Assembly: GCA_934047225.1 (NCBI GenBank)
Contig: OW203997.1
Coordinates: forward strand, 8,356,417-8,420,416
DNA length: 64,000 nucleotides
Reading direction: 5' to 3'
Source: Ypsolopha sequella
Lineage: Eukaryota; Arthropoda; Insecta; Lepidoptera; Ypsolophidae
Shown: in pieces, positions 12,771-24,894 of the stretch
How the letters are laid out: each line of letters opens with the position of its first letter
How positions within the stretch are numbered: position 1 is the first letter of the stretch
The notes under the pieces: model-generated
Told to the model about the DNA's origin: nothing
Database searches by the model: none
Seen by the model: the letters and a program-made list of their open reading frames with translations, nothing else
Made by a program: the position numbers and the translations under genes

Positions 12771-12911
12771 TCGTTGGTACCCATATGAGTCAAGCTTGCT
12801 TAGTCTGGGGCAATATTTGTAAAATGTAAAAATACAAAGTATCTACCTAAGGCAACCTATGTAAACGAATACTTATACATTTGTGTTTGTGTTTGGAAAT
12901 AAATTATTTTT
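12771..12911 (+). mobile_element. LINE 3' end remnant
   Basis: CATATGAGTCAAGCTTGCTT then AGTCTGGGGCAATATTTG is a recurring moth LINE tail motif (usually CATACGAGTCAAGCTTGCTT then AGTTTGGGGC). It runs into GTGTTTGGAAATAAATTATT. Family assignment is from memory. Confidence 0.4.
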
Positions 12912-13904
12912 GATTTTTTGATTTCAAATTCAAGAAAAAAAGGTTGTTATTAAAGAAAATCCATGTGATAATTGGACGTTTTGGAGCTTAAAATGCAAGA
13001 TGTTTTTAAACACGTTGACTAGGTACCCGAAATAAGATGGATAGGAAGTCTAGGTTGGGCGATAAATAATGTTATTAAATGTTATTCTACTCGTATTTTA
13101 TGCATAACCGTACAAATGAGACGACAAATCTTTTTGTGCGACAGCAAAATCTGATCCTCTTTGTGTAAGTTCGTGTATTCTATAGTATATATAGGTATTA
13201 ATAATGATTTTATGGGCAAAGGTATCACCTTTGTAAGCAATAAAGCAAGAGTCTACTCGTATAATGACGACAGCAAGCAAATGAAATTAAAGCAACACAT
13301 AAGTCCTAAAGCCAATTAAAGTTAAACTGTCAGGAATAAATTGCAGTCTAGATATTCATGGCAATAAGATCTTGTTTCTGATATAGCCTGTAGGTGGAAA
13401 TGCAGGTGGTCTAGACTGATACGATGAATTTATCATAAATAACCGTGTACTGGTCTTCAATACTTATCATTTAGCAAGACAAATTGTAAGTATTTGAGAG
13501 AAAATATACCAATATTCGAACCATGTATGCCAGATGATCGCTATAAATAAAAATAAAACGCATCATAAGAATATAACTTTGAAATTCGAAGAACTGACGC
13601 ACAAATATCTCTGGATCATTTCTGGAAACGAGGTAAGCCAATCAATTCGTTTGTTTATTAAATTTATTTTAAAGCGTCACAACTCCAAGTCTCCGACGCA
13701 ACATATGGCACGATAATTTAATGGTCGTTTACGTTTAGTTTATCGATGGTTGTCTGTGTCAAATTGCCTTTAATTTCTTTTCTGAAAACCTTTGCGTCAT
13801 CCATCCGTTGTTATTGCATCATTTTTATGCGCACATAAAGATAATACCTACCTGCGTATAAATTACAATATTTAATGTCTTCGAAAACATTGTGAAACAG
13901 CATA

Positions 13905-14275
13905 ATTACGTAATTTGTGGTAGAGCTGATGCCGGGCTCGACTGTGGAGGTACCACCATCTTACTTGGAGGCCCCCTCGAAGTAATTCGGGGGAAAGTAA
14001 GAGGACAGCTCACAGGAAAAAAACCAGGAGGCCCACCATGCCTGGGACCGATGGATGGCGGTATATCCATCCCTAATAGCCGGGTCTTATATGAAACAGA
14101 CTGGTGACGGCCAGCGGCGTCACTGGTGCGAGGGTTCCGGCACCGCGCTCACCAACCCGCTTGCCCAGCGTGTGTGAGTATGGGTATTTCTTCCAGGATG
14201 ACCGCCGGGAGTGGCAAAGTCCTGGAAAGGCTTATGTCCAGCACTGGACGAACTAGGCTGATGGATGGATACGTA
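13905..14275 (+). pseudogene. RTE-like LINE 3' fragment
   Basis: At 14197-14256 a plus-strand frame reads D-D-R-R-E-W-Q-S-P-G-K-A-Y-V-Q-H-W-T-N then TAG, the standard C-terminus of a lepidopteran RTE-like LINE protein. The trailer GGCTGATGGATGGAT is also typical. The GC-rich sequence before it (13905-14190) probably belongs to the same insertion but contains no long frame. Two chance ORFs (71 and 66 codons) overlap it. Confidence 0.6.
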
Positions 14276-14782
14276 ATTTACCCATTAAAAATAAAAACAT
14301 TCTGTTCCTTGTTACGACCAATTTAAAACTTTCCTTTCCCGAAGTCAACAATAACAATACTATAACACTAAAGTTTTAATCTAGTCTTATTAAAGTACAC
14401 AGACCATGGCTTACCCCATTTACCATAAAAATGCTGGCTACCAATTACAATCTGGCATTTTAAGGCGCGCACCTTACATACCGGTTTGCTGACTGCATGC
14501 ATACGTTGCACATAAAAACAGATGCTATTTTCCCCGTAAAGGGACCGGCACCAACCTGAGAGCCTTTCTTGATCGGTATGCGGGCACGCAGACCCGTTTT
14601 ATGGGATGAACTGGATCCCAGAATGTCCGAGACAAGCAAGAAATGAAGCTAACTCTTGCCGGACGCAGGCCGCCACTAAAGGAACGCGGGCCATTAAAAT
14701 AAACATTCCAATTTTAAAAAGTACTCTAAATAAACGACTTTTTTACGTTTTCAATTTCTGCTACTGACACGTATTCATAATC

Positions 14783-15199
14783 TTAAGGGGGTATATCGTC
14801 GAAATAGACACTTTTTGAAGTTATTTATCTGCTTTTCAAAAGACATCTGAAGTTAAATAAATTAGTATAACGATTTTTGGACTTTTTTCTAGATTTTGGA
14901 CTATCAGAAACGCGATTGGAGAAATTTCACTCGATAGAAATAATTATTGAAATTAGGTCCAAATTTACACTTTTTTTGATATTCTGACAAACTGGGATAT
15001 CATACAGACTTGAAAAATTTTTATTTAGATGGGTTTTAACAGCTAAATAACTGGTTATGGAAGTTTTTATAGCTATTTTATTTAATTTTGTATTAATTTA
15101 AAACCAACTTTTTGTCAATTTTCCCCGATTCCGTCCAGCAGTGCGGGTCTTTCCGTCTGGAGCAACGGGGACCTTTGCACGGACGATATATCACCTTAA
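14783..15199 (+). mobile_element. TTAA-flanked MITE, piggyBac-like (copy 1 of family)
   Basis: The block is bounded by TTAA at 14783-14786 and 15196-15199, with inverted ends GGGGGTATATCGTC and GACGATATATCACC. TTAA target duplications are the hallmark of piggyBac-type transposition. There is no transposase ORF, so it is non-autonomous. The right part contains CGTCCAGCAGTGCGGGTC, shared in degenerate form with the copies at 18462 and 39779. An internal stretch around GCGATTGGAGAAATT is shared with the copy at 39779, which is in the opposite orientation. Confidence 0.75.
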
Positions 15200-15425
15200 C
15201 AGCGGTTTCTATATCTGGATCATTGTATTATTTATCCATCATGATAACATCTGAATGATTCGTTTCACGATTATTGATTGACTTACTATCAAAATGTTTA
15301 TCTTCATGTTGGATATTTTTATGCAGATCAATTTTTTATCTGCATAAATTCCATTTTTATAATCTTTGATAAGTAACCTCTAATGATGGAATCTTGATAC
15401 ACATACGAAATCATAGATAGGTCAT

Positions 15426-15683
15426 AGTGGCGCGCACAGAACTTTTTGCTGGAAAAGCAAACAATTGGTCAAGAACAACAATAAAAAAAATATGAAAAAA
15501 TTTCAATATCACTTTGAAAAAAAAAATTGTATGACACCAGGGTAGACAATGTCTACCCTAGAATGAAAATTTCCTATACAAACTTTTTTTTTTCAAAGTG
15601 ATATTTAAATTTTTTCATATTTTTTTATTGTTATTCTTGACCAATTGCTTGCTTTTCCAGCAAAAAGTTCTGTGCACGCCACT
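15426..15683. mobile_element. Foldback MITE, trimmed copy
   Basis: This is a near-perfect palindrome whose arms begin AGTGGCGCGCACAGAAC and end in the complement, GTTCTGTGCACGCCACT. The arms include a GCTGGAAAAGC motif and meet at the tip GTAGACAATGTCTAC. GTCAT occurs immediately outside both ends and is the probable target duplication. It is the same family as 21122-21509 and 39817-40245 but lacks their inner hairpin module. There is no coding capacity. Confidence 0.75.
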
Positions 15684-17760
15684 GTCATACATAACAAATT
15701 AATATCATAATCGAACTCTTTCTCCAGCTTTCTAATTGGTAGTTTATAATCTGCGTAAGGAACGGGTTTTACATTCTACAACAAGACCATTTCCGATGTG
15801 GTGCCACCGGTTACCTTTTATGGACCAGGCCCTACACCGGTCGCCGACCAGATGAAATTCAAATGGCATTTAAAACCTGATACGGCAACGAAAATGTCTC
15901 ACGATTAAAATGCTTGGGCAAATAATATATTTCACGAAAACGAAGGCAAATTAATGCGTTTAGAGTTTAAGAAAGTACTGATTACATTTTACGACCGCTT
16001 ATAAACAGAAATCAACAGAGCAAAAATAAACGAGATTTCTTCGTAACCAGGGGAGCTATTCCGAAGAAGCAAGATTTCTAACATTTGAGTTGAAAATTTT
16101 TGGGAAGGGTTCGACAGACAAAACAGGTTTTTACGTCGAGAAAGCTGATTCGACAGACTGAGAATTAACCTCCAAAGCGGCTGCGTAGTATCTCTCATCA
16201 AGTCCCCGTATCGACGACGTAAATTACTATAATACTCGAGCATTAAAACATGCTTATACTTGGCAAACTTTGTACTTTTTACATCATAAAATAAATATAA
16301 GCATTTCAAAAGTTTACCGCAGTTATACTGTACGAACAAGCAAGATATCCTAAAAATAGCCGTGTTTTGGTAAACTGAATCTGAGTAACGTTCGAAGTGG
16401 CGATAGAACGGGGTCAACTGTCGGCTATGTCGGTATGGCTACATACATTCAATATCTATCATATATTGTTGACTAGAGATGGGTTTCTACCCGGGTAAAT
16501 CTTAAAAGATAAATACCCAAAACTTACCTCTTACCTGGGTTAGAGGTAAATTTTGGGTATTTAGGTATTTTTCATATAATCTTATGAAGTAGATGTGAAG
16601 ATAGTGAAGAAATTTGGTTTTGAAGTTTGTGCTACAACAGTAACTACTCGATACGTGTATGTTTTGGCAAGTAAGGTACCTATTGGAAAATATATTCTTT
16701 AGGTTTAGATAGTGAATATCTTTGGAGCGATGCATTTCAGAGATTGCGTCTCTTTAATAATTAATATTTCCTACGAAAATGGGGTCTATTAATGACCGAC
16801 AATCATTCTCTAAAATATTTTCGGTTTATCAAACATATAACTGATTTTCTTTTATAATGTACGAGTAGTCTATATGTACTTTCACATGATCACATCCATA
16901 CCCTCAAGAGAGAAACGGCTCAATTAGATTCGGGTTAAAGGATATGCTCTTATTCTTATTTAGATCTGAAATCTGTTTCTAGGGCAGGTGAAAAAACTGT
17001 ACGTCTCAAAAGAAAACGATACGTAAATCTCACAATAAATCTTAATTTACTGCGTTTCTTGGTACGGGCATGGACGAAATACTAGAGGACTGACAACCGC
17101 CATACTTTGAAGCGTAATTCGATTTTTAGTTTCAAATTTGTAGCTAGATAGAGCTACTGGTTCAAAACAATCGAATTCAATCGGATTCACGGCTCAAGTG
17201 GGGATTACTTTCTTTCTTAGTAAAGGTAGGCTCGTAGTGGTTCCAATTAATTTCGGAAAGATGGCGGTATAAGCGCGCGCGCCCTTTAGTTCGCGCTCAG
17301 CCGCCGCACCGCTGCCTATTCTTTCAAAATTACTAAATGTAATCTATCTACCACTTTTGACAATCAAGATTTTGTTTAAATCAATTTGATTTCCTAAGAA
17401 CAAACAACTTGCTCACCGCGACAGTGCCCGTTTTATCGTACCTCTCTTTCGGTAATCAGATACTTGAGAGTGAATGAAACTAACATCGCTCGCACGCGCC
17501 TTCTCAATGGCGATAGGCATAACTGACATTGAATGTTATTTAGACGAAATAACGTCTTAATTTGATTGAATACATTTTTGCTACATCTACTTATATACCT
17601 ATGATAATGTAATGTAATAATACACCTACGAACATCGTCTTTTCGGATGGTTCCTGCCTGATGAACTTTTCTTAGCGACAAGCGAATGACCGTGTGTTTT
17701 TCTAGTTGTTTATGAGAGGTCAGCTGTGCTTGTGTTTGTGCTCGAACTTTTGATTCAGAG
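15684..17760. other. No gene accepted; GC-rich spot at 17255-17320
   Basis: A 142-codon minus-strand frame (15989-16417) has no start context, domain or splice support and is within chance expectation for 64 kb. A GC-rich spot at 17255-17320 contains AAGATGGCGG and a GCGCGCGCGC run, like a small CpG-rich regulatory patch. Confidence 0.4.
16511..16562. repeat. Hairpin near an ACCCGGGTA repeat
   Basis: AAATACCCAAAACTTACCTC faces GAGGTAAATTTTGGGTATTT with one mismatch. Just before it is GGTTTCTACCCGGGTAAA. A related ACCC/GGGT-rich stretch lies at 20655-20725. Both are probably pieces of one MITE family. Confidence 0.5.
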
Positions 17761-18465
17761 TTAAGGGTCGCTTGCGCCAAGCATGCTTTCGCGTTTGGAC
17801 AATTTAACAAAATAAAATAAAATATTTTTAACAAATAAAATTTGTGTAAGTACTTAGTTAAGAAGTTGAACTTATGTACATTATAATGTTTCAGATTTAA
17901 CACAAGTATCACAATCATCGAGAAAAAAAATCGGAAAGATCACTAAAATCACGGAAAACGTAATTTGGCTTTGGAACTAGTATGATGAGTCTACTATTCT
18001 AACAACAAAATAAAATATTTTTTTATAGAGTAAAGAAATGAAAGTAGCCTTTACAGATTTTTTTTATCTTGTATTTCCTTTTGTTATTATAAAGAAATAC
18101 TCCAACATTCAACATTTTTCCTATACAAAAAAATTACGCAAGAAGAATTTTAAAGTTTGTGTATTTCTTTTTAAATAAGGAAAGGAAAAAAAAATTATAT
18201 GAATAAGGTACTTTGATCTTATCACGCAAAAAAAAAATTCAATATGGATCAAAAAAAATATTTTTTTTCTGTTTGCAACGCCAAATTACGTTTTTCGTGA
18301 TTTTAGTGATCTTACCGATTTTTTTTCTCGATGATTATGATACTTGTGTCAAATCTGAAAAATTATAATGTAGTTCAACTTCAAATTTTATTTGTTAAAA
18401 ATATTTTGTTTTAATATGTTAAATTGTCCAAACGCGAGAGCATGTTTGGTGCAACCGACCCTTAA
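17761..18465. mobile_element. TTAA-flanked MITE with about 200-bp inverted arms
   Basis: TTAA at 17761-17764 and 18462-18465 encloses arms beginning GGGTCGCTTGCGCCAAGC and ending with the complement, GCAACCGACCC. The arms match with small gaps over roughly 200 bases, including GTTTGGACAATTTAAC and the CGAGAAAAAAAATCGG segment. The AT-rich centre (about 18010-18270) has no gene. It is a different family from the element that follows, but uses the same TTAA target type. A 161-codon minus-strand ORF crossing its left end is a by-product. Confidence 0.75.
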
Positions 18466-18881
18466 GAGGATAGTTTCTGCAAAACCATAATTTATTCTCC
18501 CTGGTTTGAAGAATCTAGCCATACTACATAAAAAAGAAAAAATATGTATTTCTTTCGGGAATATAATACACACACATATCAAAACAGAATCCTAAGAAGT
18601 CATTTGAATATTGAGAAATAAAGTGCCCAAGATGGCTCTAAAAAAAGTTTTCATGTCGAGGTTTAAATTTATTAAAGTAAAAACCCGTTCATATTATTTA
18701 TGGAATAAATTCTGTATAAACTTTATTAAACTCTTAACGGGACAGATATTTATTTTATAGCAACTTTGCTTTTTTTTAAATAATAAAATTTTGACTTTTT
18801 TCAAGAATCCGTCCCTCTCACACTGCGGGTCTTTCCGCACGGAGTAACAGGATAGTATGCAAGCGGAACCTATCCTCTTAA
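18462..18881 (+). mobile_element. TTAA-flanked MITE, piggyBac-like (copy 2), abutting the previous one
   Basis: It starts at the same TTAA that ends the previous element and finishes at TTAA 18878-18881. The ends are inverted: GAGGATAG on the left and CTATCCTC on the right. The segment CCGTCCCTCTCACACTGCGG near its right end is shared in degenerate form with the copies at 14783 and 39779. No ORF of note. Confidence 0.75.
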
Positions 18882-19109
18882 TTTCCGACCGTGTAAAATG
18901 AGTTACACAAAGTGCGCCTACTGTAAATGTAATAAAACAAGTAGAGAACTATCGATGTTGCCGCCTACTTCTTTGGATTCGGAACTCAGATAAGAACGTA
19001 ATTTTTGTCAGAATTCAAAAACAGATGTCGGTAGGTACTAAGTTCGACGCGGCTCAACCAATTTGGTAGTTTACTTTATTCCCGAAGTAATCCCATGTAC
19101 CTCAACTGG

Positions 19110-19690
19110 GTGAAGATCACAGTATAAAAAAATCGGTCAAGTGCAAGTCAGACTCGCGTACCTAGGGTTCCGTATTGTGGATGATAAATTGAATTTTGTA
19201 ATTTTTTTTTCGTGAAATTCTCAACCATTTTATTTTCCTGTAATCTTTACGTAAACACATATTACCATGACTTTTTTCATATTTTTCGGTCCACCAGTTT
19301 TGGAGATAAGGGGAGGGATAATATTTTTATGGCTTTTCAAGGATTTCTCGGAAAAGGTGCAATAAAATATAGCCATACTATATATTTTTATAATTAGCAT
19401 TTTAATACCTTTAATTTGATACTCGTATTGTATTATATAGTATATATTTTTTTAAATATATTTTTCTTCTTTTTTTATATTTCTCATTTGTGCTCAACTT
19501 TTTTCAAGTGCTAGTTTTCCTGTAATTAGTCAGTTATGAGCTATAATTGACATTTTTTTTATATTTTTCGATTTACCAATTTCGGAGATAAGGGGACGAC
19601 ATACATATTTTTGTGGTTTTTTAAAGATTTCTCGAAACTAGTGCCAGTAAATATAGTAAAAGTATATATTTTTACAATAAGCTTTTTAAT
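19110..19690 (+). mobile_element. Lepidopteran dispersed repeat (AGGGTTCCGTA family)
   Basis: It begins with GTCAAGTGCAAGTCAGACTC then CTAGGGTTCCGTATTG, a very common moth and butterfly repeat start. It contains the module TTTTTCGGTCCACCAGTTT...GGAGATAAGGGG twice (about 19285 and 19565), so it is internally duplicated. A reverse-oriented copy with the same two modules lies at 52480-53222. No coding capacity seen. Confidence 0.6.
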
Positions 19691-21121
19691 ATAATAAAAA
19701 GCTATTCATATAGATATTTAGATATTTTTAATAGTTATTCAACAAAACCTTATTACCTATGTATTGTGTATGTTCTCATCGCAAAGTTTCCATTGGTTTC
19801 TATAAATTGGAACCTCAAAATTTTTGAAATTCTAAAATTTTGATTTACTTATGACTTCAAATATTCTGATTACAAACGGAAACTTTACGATGGCAACATA
19901 CACAATACATAGGTAATAAGGTTTTGTTGAATAACTATTGAGTGAATTTTGAATTGACGCGTTTTGTTTCGACTAATTAGAAAAGTGCGGGTTTTTCACA
20001 ATCCGGCTGCGAAACCGCTCTTAGTAACCCACTTCGCTCTAGTACTGTAATTTTCAATTTGGAAGCCGTTCCAAAAAACATCCGGGAGAGTAATTTTTAC
20101 CCTGACATCAAGATAGCGTATGGTAAATGTATAAAGTGTGAAAGGGACAGACTCTTGTGAGGTAAATTTATATTAACTAGTTTTGGAACATAACCTAGCT
20201 TTTCTTTTATCTTATCTTTATCCCATTCTCTTTGCGCGCGCATTTATACCTGCGATGCGACACTTCACGTGCACATGCATTTGTATTGTCTACTACACTT
20301 ATGTGTGTGCGATGTTTCGCTCGTAAACAACATGAAATAGTAAAAGCGCCATCTCTGATTACTCGTGGATATTACGATGAATTATACTACGCCCTCTGCC
20401 TAAGTACCAAGCATCCATTGTATGTTAAGCTAGCGGGCGAGATAGTAGTGACATCTAGGAATAATACAGGATTTTGGCTTTCTAGCAGAGTACGTTTTTT
20501 TGTATAGGGTTGTCTGTCTTCTCGTATTGTTTGTCTATGGTACGGGGTCCAGTACAAGGTCATTGTCCGATTTTCCAGATGCCCTAGAAATAGACTTTAT
20601 CACAATGTTTTATATGCATTAATAAGCCAAAAAGTAAAAAAATAATAGTAGCCATACTTTCGGGTTAATACCCAATGTACCCATTCATACCCATCTATAC
20701 CCTTCGGGTATTTACCCGCCACATGAATAGCAAATAAATAATATTGTCATGAAAATAACAGATAAAGCATTTAACTTAGACGAAAACAAAATGCAGTTGT
20801 ACCCAAATGCAATTAAGCCAATGACGTTATGATAACCAAAGAGACGCAATTAATATTTGTAGTGTAGACATCGTACGATCCAATAAATAAACAATCAATC
20901 AGTCATTCAACTTAATCATCAACGTAACAACGCAGCTAATTAAGAGGCATCTTGGCTTGAAAATCGATATTTTCAGTATTTTTATGTATAATATTAATAT
21001 GGTACATTTACAATAATATATACAGAAATTCCTACTTCCTAACTAAGTAGTTTAAAAACAAAAATGACAACACAGATGACCCCAATTTTTTAATTTATAA
21101 AGATGTAAAGGAATAAAATAT
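19691..21121. other. No gene seen; scattered repeat debris
   Basis: AACCTTATTACCTATGTATT at 19747 and its complement near 19905-19925 form a long imperfect inverted repeat (about 19745-19940), another MITE-like hairpin. The ACCC/GGGT-rich patch at 20655-20725 resembles 16470-16562. Confidence 0.45.
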
Positions 21122-21509
21122 CAGTGGCGTGCTTAAAACTTTTTGCTGGAAAAGCAATAAAAAGGTTAAGTTAGACACTAAAAAAAAATATATGAAAATG
21201 TTTTCATATCACTTCGAAAAATAATTGTTTGTATGACGGGTAGACACTGGTATCGATTCGGCATAACACGTCTTAACTTATTTGATAGGACTAACCTTAT
21301 TTTAAGCGTTCTGTCTTTTTCTTTCTTTATCGAAAAGACAAGGATAAGACGCTTAAATTTAGTTTAGTCCTGTCAAATAAGTTCAGATGTGCTTCACCGA
21401 ATCGGTACCATGGTCTTGTCTAACCTAGAGTGAAACTTTTAACACAAACTTTTTTTTCGTTTTAAATTTTCGCATTTAAATTTTTTCAACAGTTCTATGC
21501 ACGACACTG
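21122..21509. mobile_element. Foldback MITE, full-length copy, diverged
   Basis: The outer ends are CAGTGGCGTGC and GCACGACACTG. An inner hairpin begins GGTATCGATTCGG and ends CCGAATCGGTACC, with a centre rich in TTTCTTTCTTTATCG. Compared with the copy at 39817, the outer arms are in the same orientation but the inner hairpin is reversed. No target duplication is clear. Confidence 0.65.
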
Positions 21510-21559
21510 TATTAGTATTCTACGTTAACACCACACCTGCTAGGATTTTTCGGCTCTTT

Positions 21560-21985
21560 TCTCATGGGCCCCTAACTGGTTTAGTTTTTGAGATACATCC
21601 CGTAACGAAAATGGTCTAAAAGTAACAACTTAGACGACCCCAATTTTTTTATTACTCAAGATAAAAATTATTAAATATACATTATATTAGTTAGTTGACA
21701 CCCAACATATAAGAAATCAATTGATTTCTAACTTTGACGGCTTCTCATGTTTATATGCCAGGGTGACCACAATTTTTTTTATTTTTTATGAAATTTCAGT
21801 GTGGGCCCCTGGAAAATTATTAAATTGAATTTCTAACTCAATGTCTGGTTTTATGTCTACACTACTTTCTACGCCAAATATCCAAATTTCAGGTCTGTAA
21901 CTCAATTACAAGCTAAATACAGTGACATGACGTGATATGAATGGACGGACGGACAGACTAGGTCCTTACGGAACCCTAAAAATGA
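21560..21985. repeat. Remnant of AGGGTTCCGTA-type dispersed repeat
   Basis: The right edge reads GGACGGACGGACAGACTAGG then TACGGAACCCTAAAAATG, a standard end of this lepidopteran family. Inside, a GGGCCCCT motif occurs twice (about 21566 and 21803), and 'GACCCCAATTTTTT' at 21637 matches the sequence just before the foldback MITE at 21079. The left boundary is uncertain. Confidence 0.45.
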
Positions 21986-24796
21986 TCTTGCCTCTTATTA
22001 AAAAGTACTAATGCATTTATAAAACATATTGATCACGTGTCAAAACACGACTAGTATTGTCCTACAATCACCATTATAAAGCAAGTGAAAAAGCGTCGAG
22101 TTAACAGAACAGAAGCAGTTCCAACCAAGCTAAGCAAAATCTTTGCCAAGAAACTCGTGGGCATTTCCTCGAATACAAACATTGCAATGAAAATTCCATT
22201 GTTAGTATTCATTTGCATGTATATTTTAAACATTATTAATTGCTCCATTTGCCACACTTTCCGTGTGTAAAAGACCTTCGCAGTCATCCGTATCAAGATG
22301 GAAAAGCATTGCAGCAACAGTGAATCCAACTGCATCTACTTTTTGTACATAAACTCTATGAAAGGAAAACACAGCTGCAAATTTAATCGTGTCTAGCGAC
22401 CGTGAAGTGATTCCTTGTACCTATAAAAAACGCATTATCTCGGAACGGATAAAAAACGTAAAATGAGGTCGGCGTATGCGTTGCCTAGCGATGTGCACGC
22501 GCAGCTAGTTTTATCCATTAGCGTGATTACGATAAATCGCCCACGCATAGCGTTCGTCCCATATCTGTAGTTAGACATATTTGTGGAGTGATAATAACCA
22601 GCCCACCAACTATGAATTGCGATGAATTAGCGCAGTCTATCGTGTCGTCACGTCATGTAATAAATTCCACGCCACTGATGTGGATGATTTCTTTTTTGTT
22701 TCATCTGAATAAAGTCGTGCTGAGTCGTACGTGCTTGATTATTTTCCTGAAGTTTATTTATCTTATCTGATTAATCATGTAATGTAACGAATGTTTCGCT
22801 AAAAAAACATTTCGGCATTTTTGTGATAATATAATATCTGTTAATGATAGATAGTGTTCTATATCATCATATTTTACTATGATATCATTTTGTAAACGTA
22901 AAATATACAAGTGCAACGGAGAAATATGTGAAGAATAATTTATGTTAGCTATTTTCATCAATCATGACGGTCTTGCGGGAGCCATGCTTTTTATGTTGGG
23001 TAAATATGAAATAAACCAGTCAGACGTCATTATCAAGTATTATAAAATGGAAATAGCTCAAGGCGGTGAGGTCTTTATTGAATATTTAGTATCTTCCTGC
23101 TTGTCAAAGACAACCACAACCAAGTTTATTAAGGAGCACGGGCTTCACCGGTTTTTCAATTGTGTGAATACCCATTCTACAAATAAAAAGGTTAAACGTA
23201 GTAATAAAATCACAAAAGTATAGCTAAATGTCATCAACGTGAACTTGAAATTAAAATTCGATTCAGTATAATAGCGTCGTCAGTCAACAAAGGTCATTCG
23301 AAACCTGCGAGTTCAGATTCCCATGGTCACTGGAAACAATGAGAGAACGCGCCTCGAGAACATAAAGAGCAGTGAACAATCGGTTGAGTGGAAACAAGAG
23401 AGCGATATAAATCAAGCTAAGCATTGCGTGCAGCAGGCATGGATCCCGCGGCGTTCGTTCCAGCTCGCCATCCAATCCACTCGTTCATAATTACCAACTA
23501 CTTTCGCCAACCAACGGTCGTCGCCATCTTGCTATTTATATATTTGCAAAATGGCCGACAGCGGTGCGCAGCACGTGGTGTTCCTTTCTTTTTACAGACG
23601 CTTAACTGCCTAATGCATTTTAAATGAAATGGCCCCCAATGATTTATTTGTATGTATCAAAACTATCTTTTTTGGAAATTTTAAGATGATCAACGTATAT
23701 GGACATCAAAAGTTGATTTACGACCTCGGTTGTGGAAACGATCTTGTAAAATATTTGCATTGAATGGATAGAGTATCGCTAACTTCGGATGTGACTCGGC
23801 TGCGAACTGCAAAGGAAGGTCACCTTGACCAACCGAGCGAGGCAGTTTATCTTGCTCGCTCACTGAATCAAATGGAATTATAAACGGCAAGAATTCTCCA
23901 ACTTATTACCATAATTAATGAGGCAACTTCCATATAAAGTAAAACATTTACAATGAGCAATTCAACTAGGCTCTACATATTCATGAACCGATAAAGTAAA
24001 GCAATAAAACTAAAACGTGTTTCACTAATGAATATAAAGGAAATATAACAGATTATGTAACATCCACGCAGTAAGTCTTCGTCATCATAACCTTTGAAGC
24101 AAAACATTCCTACAATTACTTAAATAACAAATGATACTAAACTAGAATAACAATGTATTTATACGATACAAAAGATAATTTACGTCATGTATAGTACCAA
24201 CAACATTGAATTGAACGTAAGAATGTTAGGACAACAATGCGTGTTTACAAAAGATGTAGTGAACAAAGAAGTTGATGAATATCAATAATCAACAAACATT
24301 TCTAACGGTAAACACAAAACAGATAGATTAATTGTTGATAAGACAATTGCACAACTGATACATCACAGTTGGTCATGTGATAACCTTTATCTATAAGTAT
24401 ACAACTGGGTCACACAGAATGAGCTGATAACATTTGCTACAACAATATCCAATGGAATTCTCGCGATAAGCGTGTTTACTCTGCGGATAGTGAGCTCTAT
24501 TTCACTTATCAAAAGAGATAAGTAATAATATTGCGAATACAAATAATTCGGGATACTTGAATAGGATATTGTAAGAGTATCATGATTAGTTTCCTGTTGG
24601 CCAAACGAAGTGCTTTGCGAAATTCGGTTTGGACATGGTCAGGTGATTCTAATGCTGATCGCGCTTGGTCTAGCGAGTGGAGGGTAATTTGGTATGCAGC
24701 GTGTTTTGCCGGGCCAATGGTGAACGGCGACTATATTCAAAGTCCGACCAGCACCTTCTGAATATGTATGAACATTGAACATTGAGAGGGTGTAGA
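21986..24796. other. No gene accepted; GC-rich patch at 23430-23590
   Basis: ORFs of 93-94 codons (22051, 22942) lack any domain or splice context. The patch 23430-23590 carries GCCATCTTG at 23523 and CAAAATGGC at 23547 within 33 bp, and is GC-richer than its surroundings. Confidence 0.45.
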
Positions 24797-24894
24797 GTTG
24801 CCTGCACACGAGAGCGGTCTAACCGTGACACACATCGTTGCTCGTTGGAGCTCGACGGTTCTTCAACAACGACTGCATGCTCTCGTGTGGCAAC
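24797..24894. mobile_element. Small hairpin element
   Basis: GTTGCCTGCACACGAGAGC on the left faces GCTCTCGTGTGGCAAC on the right. The interior also pairs (CGTTGCTCGTTG with CAACAACG). It is about 98 bp and non-coding apart from a chance 68-codon ORF. Confidence 0.5.

Noticed and set aside
15989..16417. 142-codon minus-strand ORF
   Set aside because: No recognisable domain, start context or splice support. One ORF of this length is near chance expectation for 64 kb of six-frame AT-rich DNA.
17433..17918. 161-codon minus-strand ORF
   Set aside because: It crosses the left end of a TTAA MITE into unrelated flank, has no domain, and is low-complexity (I, L, F, K) in its first part.
22942..23223. 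93-codon plus-strand ORF
   Set aside because: Starts at ATG but shows no domain, no promoter or splice context and no codon bias that I can see.
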